Numbered from the stretch's first letter, positions 50,380-63,177 are shown. The stretch is 64,000 bases of DNA from Lactarius indigo (GCA_025766275.1 JAFKAC010000005.1:1426001-1490000), one strand, 5' to 3'. Notes: generated by a model not told the origin, from the sequence alone. Made by a program: numbers and translations.

Positions 50380-52772
50380 ATGCTGAGTCTACGGTCTTCT
50401 AGATCTCTCCCCCGCATTTCTCGTCTTTCGGTACGTTTTCCCCGCATTTCTTACCAAGCCTGCACCCAACTGATCTTCGTGCAACAGCGCTCCATAATGT
50501 TCGTTCAGCCGCGGTCTGCGCACTCCAGCTCTAGCAGTAGCTCTGGCCTTCCAGAAGGCTACAAAGCCGACCCAATGCAAGGCCCAATGCTCAGATACCA
50601 GGCCTCGCTCCCCCACCTCCCCTGTACCCCCACTGTCCTCCACTCTCGCCAAATACCTCGAAACCATCCGTCCGCATCTGACCTCCGCAGAATACTGCGC
50701 GCAGTGAGGCTGTGGTGCGTGAGTTTGGCGCATCTCCGCGGGCGGCGGAACTCCAGAAGCGGCTCGAAGCGCGTGCCGCCGAGCCTGGGACCGTCAACTG
50801 GATCGCCGACTGGTGGAACGACGCGGCGTACATGGCCTATCGCGATCCCGTGGTCGTCAATGTGAGCTACTTCTTCGTCCACATGGCGGACCCCGCGATC
50901 CAAGACGCGCCAAAGCGCGCGGCAACGCTTATCAAAGCCATGCTTCCATTCAGGACGCTCGTAGGAAAGGTGCGCGCGCTTGGCTCTCTCCCTCGATTTT
51001 TCGGTCCCTAACGTACACCTCCGTGGCGTCAGTCGCATAGCGCCCAGCTTGAGCCCGAGAAGGTTCGTGGCGCACCACTCTGTATGGATTCGTACAAATG
51101 GCTGTAAGTGTCCGCCTCCTAGGGACATGACGTGGCGTTACTCACGATTCGTTCCAGATTCCACGCTACTCGATACCCCAATATTCCCTCGGACACCGCG
51201 CACAAATTCGATCCTGCCACACACAATCACGTCGTCTTCGTTCGCAACAACAGGTTCTTTGAGGTGCAGCTTGCCCGCGCAGACGGCACCGAACTGAGCG
51301 CGGCGGACTTGGAAACGTACGACTTTTGTCTTTTGACTCTTTCATGAGGCGGGAACTGAGGACATTTATTCCCCTCTAGTGCCATCGCCGACGTCATTCG
51401 CCAAGCAGATACTCACACAGGCGTTCCATTTGGCGCCCTTACGAGCGAGAACAGGGATAACTGGACACATGTACGTGACTCTCCGTTTCATTGCGCCTGA
51501 GATGATATTGAACGACCGTCGTAATAGGCACGCAAAAGGCTCATTGAAGCTTCCCCAGCCAACGAGGCCGCGCTAAAACGTATCGAGTCAGCAATGATTG
51601 TCGTCGCACTCGATAAATCTAGCCCCACGAGTCGTAATGACTTGTCTTGGGGAGCTTGGGTCGGTAACGGTCGTAACCGATGGTACGACAAGCATCAGCG
51701 TACGTACCTCCTACCCAAACTTGCGGAGAAGCATTCTGATGTGTGCCTTAGTCGTTGTTTGGGACAATGGTCGTTCTGCATTCCTTGGCGAGCACGCGTG
51801 CATGGATGGTACTCCGACTCTACGCCTGAACGAGTTCATACTTGGCTCCCTCGCCGCAGAGGAGATCGAGCTTGGCTCACCAATACCGAGTTCCTTGCTC
51901 ACTCCTCCCGCCGAAATCGTCTTGACGGCCAACGACTGCCGTTCTCGCCGACGTGAAAGAAGCAGAGAAGAACTTTGACAAGCTCGTTGGCTCGCATGAT
52001 CTTCAGGTCCTCCACTACGACGCCTACGGCAAGAACTTGATCAAGCAGTTCAAAACATCGCCCGATGCTTGGGCACAGCTCGTGAAGCAGCTCGCGTACT
52101 ATAAGTTCAAGGGACGTCCGGCCGTCACGTACGAGAGTGCGCAGACGCGGAAGTTCCAGCGTGGACGAACGGAAGTCATCCGAGCAGCGAGCGAGCAGAG
52201 CAAAGCGTGGGTTGATGCCATGGTCAGTCCCAACGCAACAGTGTGTAGCAATTCTTTTCTGTGCTCCATATCCCGTACTGATGTTGGACGATAATAGGAT
52301 GCAAAACGCGCCGCGCTCTTCCGCAGTGCCGTTTCCCGCCATGCTCAGTACTCTGCATGGGCCGCAGATGGCCAGGGCGTAGACCGACATCTGTTTGGGC
52401 TCAAGAAGGTGCTCAAGGAAGGCGAAGCGCTTCCTGAGATTTACAAAGATCCGGCATTTTCGCTCTCGAGCCACTGGGAGCTGTCGACGTCACAATTGTC
52501 ATCCAAGTACCTGGACGGATGGGGATACGGAGAAGGTCCGTATCAAGGCACATCTGACATACGATCATCCCGCATTAACCACCCCTTCTATAGTTGTTCC
52601 GGATGGCTATGGCCTGTCTTATTCGATCGCTGATGACTATATCCGGTGGACAATCACGAGCCTTAAGCTTGATTCGGATGAATTCAAGGCATGTCTCGCG
52701 GACGCTGCTACGGAAACACGGCAGATGATGGAGCGTGCGAGACGGACGGAGAGCATCAAGACAAAGTTATAA
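50380..52772 (+). CDS. Carnitine O-acetyltransferase (three apparent frameshifts)
   Basis: Transfers acetyl groups between CoA and carnitine so they can cross the peroxisomal and mitochondrial membranes. It starts MLSLRSSRSLPRISRLS, an Arg/Ser-rich mitochondrial presequence, split by an intron near 50431-50489. Family blocks: MLRYQASLPHLP, NWIADWWNDAAYMAYRDPVVVNVSYFF, APLCMDSYKWLF, NHVVFVRNNRFFEVQL, DVIRQADTHTGVPFGALTSENRDNW, VVWDNGRSAFLGEHACMDGTP (catalytic His in GEH), YKFKGRPAVTYESAQTRKFQRGRTE, and LSTSQLSSKYLDGWGYGE (substrate STS motif). It ends SIKTKL; -TKL is a weak PTS1. Extra bases at about 50620, 50696 and 51937 break the frame. Dual targeting as in yeast CAT2 is plausible. Confidence 0.9.
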
Positions 52773-53457
52773 TTATAGCCTGTAATGGATGGCCGCAAGC
52801 ATTTCATTAGTACCTGTACCAATCACAATACAATAATAACACGCTGGAACCCATTGGTCCGCATGCGACAGATGATTCGGAAACGTTAGCGACAAAGGTG
52901 ACTCGAACGGCCGAGGCCGTGCTCGACCTCGGAAGCCACTGCAACTCGCTGTGAAATTGTCGTAAAATGTCCCAACGATGCTGAAAATAATTCACAAGCC
53001 CCCAGCGTCCTCCGTCCTCCGAGCGTGTGGCTTAAAGCCTGGACTCAAAATTCCGCAATCAAAAAATTCTGGACTGAACGTTGGGGCTTTGTCCAGTTAA
53101 ATTTGTGTCTAACAAGGGTTATTTCTCGGTCTTTTGGCGGATTGGCTGCGGGTTTCACTTCACGTGATGCACACCGCTGACCAATGGTGTGATCCCGGCC
53201 GAAGAACCCGACCCGCCGTGACTCACTTCATTGGCGGTTGCCGCCAACCAGTGCCAGTACGGTATGGGCTGTATGCGACATTGTGTGTGGAGCCACACGC
53301 GGATTAACTCGGGCCCTAGCGTGCTCGGTTACGTGACAACTCGGAAAGTGCTGAGGTGCTGTGGTCTGATGCTACTAAGGGTATAAAGCGAGTCACCTTT
53401 TCACGGCAAGAAACAACCCGACAAGTAACTTGAATCCACTGCTACTACTACTTGACG
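52773..53457 (+). promoter_or_regulatory. Alternative oxidase upstream region
   Basis: A TATA box (TATAAA, 53382-53387) sits about 70 bases before the ATG. Upstream are three CGG triplets at 53127, 53138 and 53149, each 11 bases apart; a CACGTG at 53161-53166; a CCAAT at 53181; and an inverted repeat TTGGCGG-TTG-CCGCCAA at 53231-53247 that contains CGG-N3-CCG. CGG pairs are typical targets of Zn2Cys6 activators; in Neurospora the AOX induction motif is a CGG pair. Binding here is inference. Confidence 0.55.
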
Positions 53458-55021
53458 ATGTTACCTCTCGCTCCACTCACTGGTACCATTCGGCGTTCGC
53501 CGCGGGTGTTTATGCCCCTCTTGGTCTCTGCGGCACGCCGTCGAGTGGCGACTACTGCCGTACCCATTACCGCTCCCAAGTTGACCTCGAATGCGGAGGA
53601 GACAAAGGGTACTCCTCATGCGGGAACAGAAGGACTCCACAGCAGTGCGCACCTGTTTCTCGGCCAAAAATAATAATTAGAGGGTACCTCTCCTGATTGT
53701 TATGGAACGCAGAGGACATGTTGCCTCCCCTCGAGGCTGCTGAACAACAGCACATCACGGGCGATTGGGTACTATTCCACCCAGTTTACACGCCTGGCGA
53801 GTTGAAAGCCGTCGATGTGAGTAGATCTTGTAGAACACTTTGCAGTTTTTTCTAAACTTGTACTCCTGCGCAGGTGCTCCACAGGACACCACAGACGTTA
53901 TCTGACAAGTTTGCCTATCGCCTAGTCAGGTTGTGTCGGTGGGGGTTCGACTTTGTCTCTGGTTATAAGCACAGGCCGATCCCCCCCGGATCGAACATGT
54001 CGCTCGAGGAGCTTCGCAAAGGCCAATATGTCATGGACGAAAAGCAATGGCTGACAGTACGTGTTCGAGTCGTTGTCCTCTCGTATGGTCTGATGACATC
54101 TGCTTTCCTAGCGATTCCTATTCCTCGAGTCCATCGCAGGCGTCCCCGGGATGGTCGGGGCCACTCTTCGCCACCTCAAGAGCATCCGTCTCATGGTATG
54201 TCTCACTCGCAGTTCTTGTTTGTTGTGCACTGCTAGATCTCGCCGGTCAGCGTCGTGATTCGGGCTGGATTCACACCCTCTTGGAGGAGGCCGAAAACGA
54301 ACGCATGCATTTGATGTGCGTCGCCACTTCACGTTTCTTTGGTTCCCACTTTGTCTGACGAGTTCACAGGACCTTCTTCGCGCTGCGGGACCCCGGCATC
54401 GCCCTCCGCGCGCTCGTTCTCGCGGCGCAAGGCGTATTTTACAATATCTTCTGTATGCTTCTGTCTGTCGCTCCTGCCGTGCCCGATTTGTTGACCCCAT
54501 CCCTAGTCCTTTCGTACATCGTCTCCCCCAAGACCTGTCACCGTTTTGTCGGTCACCTCGAGGAGGAGGCCGTGAGGACGTATACGCATGCCATCGAGGA
54601 GCTTGAGAAAGGACGTCTTCCTGAGTGGTATGTATGCGGTTTTCTACTTTCGCACCTGCAACTAACCGAATCTACTGGGAATAAGGGAGAATAGGGACGC
54701 ACCGTCCATCGCGAAAGACTATTGGCGTCTTGAAGAGAACGCGACAATCCGGGACGTTCTTTATGCCGTGCGCTCGGACGAAACTACACACCGTTTCGTC
54801 AACCATAGCCTCGGCAATCTCGAACCCACCGACGTGAACCCATTTGCGATCCGCGAGCCCGACATGCATACGAAAGGCAAACATATCGAGTATGCTCCTT
54901 CTTTGTCCTTCCCGATCGGTAGATCACTCTCTTACATTCGCATAATAGATTCACTCGCGAGAAATCAGCCGAGTATGTGAAAGACGCTGACAACTTGATT
55001 CGGAAGCATTCTTCCGAATAA
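53458..55021 (+). CDS. AOX1: Alternative oxidase, mitochondrial
   Basis: Cyanide-insensitive ubiquinol oxidase of the inner membrane that bypasses complexes III and IV. It starts [18 protein letters not shown], a presequence. An intron leads to [26 protein letters not shown], then [21 protein letters not shown]. Di-iron ligands are visible in the usual motifs: [40 protein letters not shown] and [11 protein letters not shown]. Hydrophobic helices lie around [15 protein letters not shown] / FLSYIVSP. The last exon ends NLIRKHSSE. Nine or so introns all splice in frame, in contrast to the three genes upstream. Regulation by the CGG elements in the promoter is possible. Confidence 0.95.
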
Positions 55022-55612
55022 GTGCTTTCCTGCTTTCCTTGATTTGGCTTTTATTCTCTGGGCTTTGGTGCTTTGATTTTTTTTTACGTTCGATTCGACA
55101 TGCATCATGCGTCGGCCGACGCTACGTGGTCAGTGTTGAGAAGGGATTCATTGGTAGCGTGCTACACGCAGGTGTAAAATAAAATATAAAAAAAACTACA
55201 GGGTCAGCTAATGATAATCAATAATACCTCATCTCATTTCCCCTGCATCGGCATAGGTGTTATGTCTCCGGGTCTACCTCAAACAAATATTCTGGAACAT
55301 ATTTTTGTTGTTCGACAATGTTCTCTAGGCGGCACTGGACACTGGACCAGTGACGTTTTTAGAATGCCAACGCGTACAGTAAGGGTAATAGGCATTCTTC
55401 CTGAGACCCCGAGAGGATAGGATTTGGGCTCTGCATGGACGACACTTCGACAGTTGGCGTGGGACCACTCGAGATGCCGCAGCGTGGTGCGCCGGGAAGT
55501 CCTTGTGCAGCCTGAGTATGGACGCCGCGTAGATTACCCAGACGCTCGACCCAAACGCGCACCCTAAACCACGACACCTATCTATTCTGCGTACTTTCCA
55601 CTTTCCAAAGAT
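55022..55612. other. Intergenic region
   Basis: This region lies between AOX and the WD40 receptor and holds the receptor promoter. T- and A-rich runs occur near 55078 and 55185; no gene was found. Confidence 0.4.
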
Positions 55613-58600
55613 ATGGAGCAGACTCTGCAGAGGCAGATCATCTCTAATTCGTGAGTAGACGATCCTTGACCCGTAACTCTCCTGACAATCACCCTCAATT
55701 CTAGCCCGGCTGGCACTACAATCGCCGAGTCTCAAGGGAGCCAATCCCAGTTAGTACCCGTTGAGGTGACTGGTGCGTACTTAGGCCCCAACTCGTTCAG
55801 GCTTTGGTCAGTATCTAATCACTTTGTCAGTCCTCCGAGCACACAACGTTCCCCATATCAAGACTATGTCTGGCGGGAAGCGGGAGTACTTCGTCACTAT
55901 AGCCTATCGCGCGCCAAAGAAGAAGACCAAGAAGACGAAAGGCGTTCAGATCGTGAGGCAGACGGCGGTATGGAACCAGAGACTTGATGGCTTGTAAGAC
56001 TTTTTTTTTGCAAAACATATTTTCTCGGCTGAAAGTTCTGTTCAGTTTCGCACAATCTTCTTCACAGCTTATACTATGTCTCTATGTGAAGCGGTTGTCA
56101 CAAAGTGATCTCCTTGTCGGGACACATCAGATAACGGTACCCGTCAAATCCGAAACTAGTTCGTCTGTACACTGTAGAATTCTCGTCCATACGACTAACT
56201 GAACACCGTACATGTAGACATTTCTTTTGTTCTCAACCACGACAATGGACAAGCCAGACAATCGACGAAGCCGGTCACACTCTACTTATCGATTTCTGTG
56301 TCAGCAAACGGCACCTCTCTAGCCGACCCCTCAAAAATACCGGCAGAAGGAGATGACACTCTCACCAAAATTACTGGACCCACTATGGCCCCAGACTCCC
56401 TTGTTGAGAAGACTCGGATCGATCTCAATCGCGCTGATGAAGTCAACAAGTCAATCAACCGATCGAATACATGGGAAAGGGCTGTTAGGAGGATTAAGTG
56501 GGTCATGGATACTTTGAGCCCGGTTGCAGAAGTGCGTTTAATGTTCGTTTTGCCTATTATTGACTGAGCCAACTCCCACTCAGCTCCATCCGATTGCACA
56601 GATGGCATATAAAATACTTTCAGTGATCCCCGAGGTGCACCTGTTCGCGTAATTGTTGAAAGAGAACACTTACGCTATGTTTATTTGGATACCAGGAACT
56701 CTCTAAACAGTACCAACGTGACGACAATATCCGAACCCTACTCAAGAGTATGCACGACGCGTTTGATTTTGCAGTCCACGAAGACACTTTAAAATCCATT
56801 GAGCCCAAGTCCAAGCAAGCCGAAATCCTTATTCTCATGTTGCAGGATGTCTGTAGTTGCAGCGACTTTATCCAATCGTACACAAAGGACTCGACATTTT
56901 GTAGGTTCTCTTCACCTGCTTTGTTGGTCGACTCAAAAGTCCAATCCTCAGTGACGCGGACATTGAAGAATATGGGTAGCGGAGTAGAGGAAAAAATCCA
57001 GGACTTGTCGACTGCCCTCGTCGAACATCGGAGAGCTTTTTTGGACCATGCTGTCGTTACTGCAGAGATAACTGCGTTCCAAATTCTAAATAACGTGGGA
57101 AAAATATCTTCTCAACTTCAGTGGGTGTCGAGCCAAATTTCGGATGCTGGTAAGTGGTTATGAGCGCTCGGGAGTCATCAATCTGATGGGTTGGTCGTCA
57201 CAGCGCTAGATGCAAAAATCGGAGAAATCCCATATAGGAGAGGCTCGCGTTTCACCCCAGATAAGGGCTGTCTTCGGGGAACACGCATGCCCTTCCTCGA
57301 CTTCATTGTTGATTGGGTGAACAATCCCGCTTCTGAGCGTAGTCTCGTTCTTTTTGGTCTGGCAGGCACGGGGAAGTCATCCATCGCACATGAGGTTGCG
57401 CGTCGTTTCGACGAAACGGGTCGTCTTACCTCGTCTTTTATTTTTGTGCGGAAGGAGCAATTCAAGACCGAGGCCTACCACCTATTTACGAATCTTGCTC
57501 GCGATCTCGCCGACCGTTATCCGTTGTTCAAAACCGCGCTTGGAAGGGTCATAAAGGACGACACTGCGCTTCGCCTCGGCACACGTGACTATGGCACACT
57601 TTTTCGACGCCTTATCCGGGAACCGCTTAAGGATCTCTGCATCGTCGGTCCTATTCTTGTCGTAATCGACGCCTTGGACGAAAGTGGAGACGCAACTGGC
57701 GAAGACGGGTTACATAGATTTCTCGCTAAAAACCTCTCCGAACTCCCCGCAAACTTCCGTGTGCTCATCACATCGCGACCAGAGGACGGCATCGGGTCTG
57801 CGTTCCTTGCAGCAAAATCAGTCATCATCAAACACATGGACGATTATGAGCTGGGGACTACAACACATTACGATATTCTCGCCTTTCTTAGGAAGAGGCT
57901 TCCTTCAGACGACTTCGAACAGTATGGCGAGGCACTGGCAAGAAAGGCCGAGGGTTTGTTTCAGTGGGCCGCGGTTGCTTGTGGGTATATCCGAGAACCT
58001 AAGCCCGTTCGTAGTAGAAAAAGGCGAATCGAGCATCTCTTAACATCCGCTGCTGACCACCACGGACAAGATCCGCTGAACGAGTTATACAATGGGGTTC
58101 TTGAAGAATACTTCACGGACAAAGAGGCGCAGGGTCTATTTCGCTTAGTGGTCGGACAACTCCTTGTTGCATTCGAACCCTTCTCCATCCGTTCCCTGAC
58201 CATTCTGCGACGACATGCCTCCAATGACGACGACAGTTCTGATTCTGTTGTTGAAACACTCCGTTACCTCGGCTCATTGCTGAGTAATGCCGCTTCATCT
58301 GATGACACTCTTCCTATCGTCCCTCTCCATACCTCATTCCGTGATTTCGTGACGAATGAAGAAACGAGCGGCGTTTTTTATGTTGATCTTGGTTTCGCCC
58401 ACCGCCAATTGGCCCATTCTTGTCTTAGTCTAGCGCTCGATGGCCTCAGATTCAATATCTGCGGTCTCGAATCATCGTATCTCGCCAATAAGGATGTCGG
58501 AGACCTCGAAGTGCGGATCTTCAAGCACCTTCCACCTGCTCTGTCGTATGCCTGTCGCTTTTGGGCTAATCATTTGGAACATCTCGATTTCGAAGCCGAT

Positions 58601-61163
58601 CTCTTTGGCAAACTTGAAACTTTCTTCGAGAAAAAGTTTCTTTTTTGGCTAGAGGCCCTTAGTTTGTTGAGTGATGTGGGTCTCGCCTCACCAGCACTTT
58701 CGTATCTGAGCATATGGATAGCCTCTGGTCAAGGCGTGAGTATAATTATTGATTCGATGAAGCGGGTGAAGAACTAATGGCTCCGCAGATTTCTCAAGCT
58801 AAGCTCGAGAGGTTCAGGTCGTTCATCAATGACGCATCTGTGTTTGTGCGGTATTTCGGGATGGCCATGATAAAAAGTGCACCACATATCTATATTTCTG
58901 CTCTACCATTTGCGCCGACGAAATCCATTGTTTCTGCGCGTTATTCCGGCTCATTTCCTCGTGCCCTGCGCGTGGAACGTGGGCAATTGTTTCATTGGCC
59001 GTCATCGGAGATAGTGATTTCAAGTGATGGAAGCTGCATTGCACTCTCACCAGACGGCCAGCGAATCGTCTCGGGCTCATTTGATGGAATGATTCGTGTG
59101 TGGAGCGTCACGACGGGAGACATGATGACAGGCCCACTTACCCAAGACAAACGTAGGGTCCAATCTGTGGCATTCTCACCAGACGGCCGGCGGATCGTCG
59201 CAGGCTCTTTTGATCTAACAATTTGGAATGCCATGACAGGAGACATGGTGGCGGGTCCATTTACTGGGCATACGAATTGGGTCAGGTCTGTGTCGTTCTC
59301 TCCAGATGGCCAACGCATCGTCTCAGCATCTTTCGATCGGACAATTCGTGTGTGGAATGCAATGACGGGAGACACGGTGGCAGGCCCATTTACTTGTCAC
59401 GCGGTCACGTCTGTGGCGTTCTCGCCAGATTGCCAGCGAATCATCTCAGGTTCAGACGATCAGACACTTCGTGTGTGGAGCGCCACGACAGGAGACACGT
59501 TGGCAGGCCCATTTTTCACTGGGCACACAAGTATTGTCTTGTCTGTGGCATTCTCGCCAGATGGCCAGCGCATCGTCTCTGGCTCGCACAATGGAACAAT
59601 TCAGGTTTGGAGCGCTACGGCAGGTGACCCGGTGGCGGGACCGTTTACCGGACACACGCGTTCAGTGTGGTCTGTGGCATTCTCGCCAGATGGCCAACGG
59701 ATCGTCTCAGGCTCATACGATCGAACAATTCGTGTGTGGAACGCAACGACCGGAGACACGGTATCAGGCCCCTTTACTGGACACACGGATTCTGTCTCGT
59801 GCGTGGCGTTCTCCCCAGATGGCCAGCGGATCGTCTCATGCTCGGACGACCGAACAATTCGTGTGTGGAACACCACAATCGGAGACACGGTGGTAGGCCC
59901 ATTTACTAGGCGCTCACATTTGATCTGGTCCGTGGCATTCTCGCCAGATGGCCAGCGGACCGTCTCGGGTTCGATCGATGGAACAATTTGTGTGTGGAAC
60001 ACCACGACAGGAGTGACGGTAGCTGGTCCATTTACCGGACACGCAGCGCGTTCGACCCAATCGCGCGTGTCGGTCGAATCTCTGGCATTCTCACCAGATG
60101 GCCATTGGATCGTCTCAGGCTCGGAAGATCAAACAGCACGTGTGTGGAATGCCATGACAGGAGACCCGGTCGCGGGACCATTTACTAAACACAGAAATTC
60201 CGTCACCGCCGTGAGATTCTCGCCAGATGGTCAGTTAGTCGTCTCAGCCTCTTCCGATAGAACAATTTGTGTCTGGAACGCGACGACGGGATACACAGTG
60301 GCAGGCCCAATTACCGGACACATGCTTTCAGTCTTGTCTGTGGCATTCTCGCCAAATGGACAGCGGATAGTCTCAGGCTCAGACGATCGAAGGATTCGTA
60401 TGTGGGATGCCACGACAGGGGACGCGGCCGCTGTCCCATTTACCGGACACACGAAATCGGTTACATCTGTGGCATTCTCGCCAGATGGCGAGCGGATTGT
60501 CTCGGGCTCAGAAGATCGGACAATTCGCGTGTGGAACGCCACGACAGGAGACACGGTGGCAGGTCCACTCAGTGGACACACGGGTTCGGTCGATTCGGTG
60601 TCATTCTCGCCAGATGGCCAGTGGATCGTCTCAGGCTCTGAAGATGGAATTATTCGTGTGTGGAACGCCACGACAGGAGAGACGGTGGCAGGTCCACTTA
60701 CTGGACACGTATCTTTGGTCTTGGCTGTGGCATTCTCGTCGGATGGCCAGTGGATCATCTCAGGCTCTTCTGATGAAATAGTCCGTGTGTGGAATCTCAC
60801 AGAGGTGATTGCATGTGCGTGTCCCGGGCCAGGGAATGGGGCTGCCACCCCGTCTCCCACTGTGAGACTCCCATCAGGCAACCAGCGGGTCGTCTCATCA
60901 GGAGATAAGTCAATTCATACTTGGGTGCTACGACAGAAAGCCTGATAACTACCACACAGGTCGGCTTTACGGATCAATCTGTGATAAACGATGACGGATG
61001 GATATGTGGTAATGAGGGCGAACTTTTAATGTGGATTCCACCAGTGCACAGGGCACGTCTTCATCGTCCACGCAATATCTGGGTCGCTGGCGAATACGAG
61101 ACCCGTCTAGATCTTTCTAATTTTGTCCACGGACGTAGTTGGATGAGTTGTACTGACTCCTAG
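55613..61163 (+). CDS. NLR-like STAND receptor: C2-NACHT-WD40
   Basis: Predicted cytosolic receptor NTPase of about 1,600 residues. It starts MEQTLQRQIISNS; introns lead to a C2-like domain (VLRAHNVPHIKTMSGGKREYF, LILCLYVKRLSQSDLLVGTHQ). The splice between WNQRLDG and this second C2 half (55990-56035) is off by one base as I read it. A helical region follows (GPTMAPDSLVEKT, AYKILSVIPE, YQRDDNIRTLLKSM). NACHT: LVLFGLAGTGKSSIAHEV (Walker A, 57356), ILVVIDALDESG (Walker B), VLITSRPEDG. The in-frame TAA at 58775 lies inside an intron (58737-58790, GTGAGT...CCGCAG). About 14 WD40 repeats follow. A last intron (60889-60959) would skip the TGA at 60943 and add QSVINDDGWICGNEGELLMW...LDLSNFVHGRSW, a tail typical of these proteins, ending at 61161-61163. 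Confidence 0.87.
59041..60801 (+). repeat. WD40 repeat array (about 14 near-identical units of 129 bases)
   Basis: Each 43-residue unit follows GHTxSVxSVAFSPDGQRIVSGSxDxTIRVWNATTGDTVAGPFT. The DNA is also nearly identical from unit to unit (for example GCATTCTCGCCAGATGGCCA recurs many times), while residues just before and after SxDxT and in the GHTxSV segment vary. One unit is short (SFDLTIWNA lacks RV). Two units carry small insertions (FFTGHT, HAARSTQSRVS). The array forms one or two beta-propellers. Confidence 0.9.
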
Positions 61164-63177
61164 GAGATAGAACCCCTGCAACAATGTTTTTTTTCATACA
61201 GTACTTGACGTGTCATGGCATAACATAGCGGATTGGATCAGAGCTCATCGATGCCCTAGTACTATTACTAGGGTCTGACAACAACTTCGATGAACCACGC
61301 AAGGCCGCTGACTCGGACTCAAAAGTTGAACGTTTGACGTATCGTCCATCTCGCCCTCGAAAACCATCAACTCAGTGAATCGCGCCTGAGCAGTACCTCT
61401 ACTTCCCAGGTGGAATCCTCCATATTGGTCAGATAAAGCAGCTGTCCCCTCACTGGCAAACTTCAAGGACCACGGACGACCTTTAAGCGCATGCTCAATC
61501 GTGCGCTCCGCAATAGAGACGGCTTCATGCAGTATTTATGGCCCGTGCTCCCTTGAGCACTGCAAGGTGGTGTGTCGCTTTGTGGGAGCTAGGAAGAGCA
61601 TGTAACGCTATAGTGCTAGCCTGAGTTCGCCCGTGTCTTAAGGTGTGGCGACTGTAGCTATGGGCTTGAAATCCCGGACCGCTTGGGCTCATCTGAGTCA
61701 CATGAGCAACGTCTCCGTCTTCTCACTTTGCCTCATGTTTCTCTCGTTCCTCCCCATCGTCATCGATTGCTTTGTTCCCACCCCCTCCATCTCATTTACA
61801 AAGTCTCTGACAGTTTTCATAGCTTCGTCTTCCTTTTTTCTTCGTCCTTGTCTGCTCTGCTCTTACCTTTTGACACCGGTCTCGCTCTTTGTCTTGCTGT
61901 CTTGAGCACACGCACAACATTCCCACTTTCCTTTGTATGTTTACTTTTTCTAATTGGTAGTGCATCGTCGTTATTCTCGACGCTAGCCTTCGTATGGTAC
62001 GTCCTTCTCGTCGTTTTACTTCCGCCTACACCTCTCTAGTCTCTTATGATCTCGTACTACCTTCCGCTCTCATGTTTTCCTTATACATCCCCCCTATGAC
62101 GTTTTGACACTCCCCTCGTCGCGTTTTCTGTTCCTTTTCTCTGCCCTTCGGTGGTTCTCCTTACGATACTTGGTTACTTTCTCTATTTCTCCTACCCTTG
62201 AACAATTCAAACGTCTTAGCTACTGACGTAGATGTGTATAACGCCCATTTTTTTTCGTTAGATGGTGGGCATAATCACATTTTTTCCCTCCTCTTTCCAG
62301 TGTGAGTTCAAACGTTTACAGTAAGTCTTAAGCTAAACTCACAAGGGCACTTCGACCTACACGTGCTCTCGGACGAGGCCCTCGACTCCGCTCAACTTCG
62401 TTTCGTTTAGCATTATCACTCCTTGTCTTCGATCACTTAGCAACATCGCCGTTTACTTCGACTTTGTAGTTTCGACTTCGTTCTGCCTCAACATCTAGCG
62501 ACCGGCGACGATCTCAGTAAGCTAAAGGACACACCACCACCGCAGGCTCGCATTCTTATGAGTCATGACAGGTGCTTTCGCATGTCACACGCCAACTTTG
62601 CCATAGTCTTCAGACCCTCTCATTCTTGACAGTGCTTGCTTTTGTTAGCCGCTTCTGTTTGCCTCAATAATCACTAAGACCTGTGGATGTCTCTGCTTAC
62701 TTCTTTAGAAGCTCATTCATCACACCTGCTATCGCTCTTGATTTCCCCAACTTGTTGCCACTCCCTTTTGGCTGCCAACTATCTCGATTTTTCTTGTCTT
62801 CCCTCTGCTATACTAACTCACTCGCGCGCTTCGTATGACACAAACCTCTTCAAAGACTAGGACACAAACATGTTCCAGTAAGGACTAATGAAAGGGTGTT
62901 AAAGAAGCCATTACCAGACATGACGGGAAGTACGGGTAGTCGGCGCAAAAAGGACGGGAGAGAATGTGTGGCTAGTCGTCTTGTCGCCGTGAGAAGACGT
63001 GGGACTGGGGAACATGGACATAGAGTGCAAGCGGGGACCCAAATCCGCTTCAGCACACCCGGTAATATGGTATGTGTCCATTACAGTATTATACGTATTA
63101 CAACGTGCAAAAAATGCCCGTCATTGCGTGAAGTCATTGAGACATCCGAGTGTTTCGATTATCTCTTTGTTGTCGAG

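Noticed and set aside
57191..58777. The NACHT frame ending at 58777 and the WD40 frame starting at 58777 as two separate genes
   Set aside because: A consensus intron (58737-58790) joins SGQG to ISQAKLERF in frame, and NACHT plus WD40 is the standard layout.
59223..60881. Long alternate-frame and antisense open frames over the WD40 array
   Set aside because: They are shadows created by the 129-base repeat, which keeps all frames open; their translations are Arg/Trp-rich and lack motifs.
61245..61466. Minus-strand frame as a gene
   Set aside because: Short, without motif or splice support, in gene-poor DNA after the receptor.
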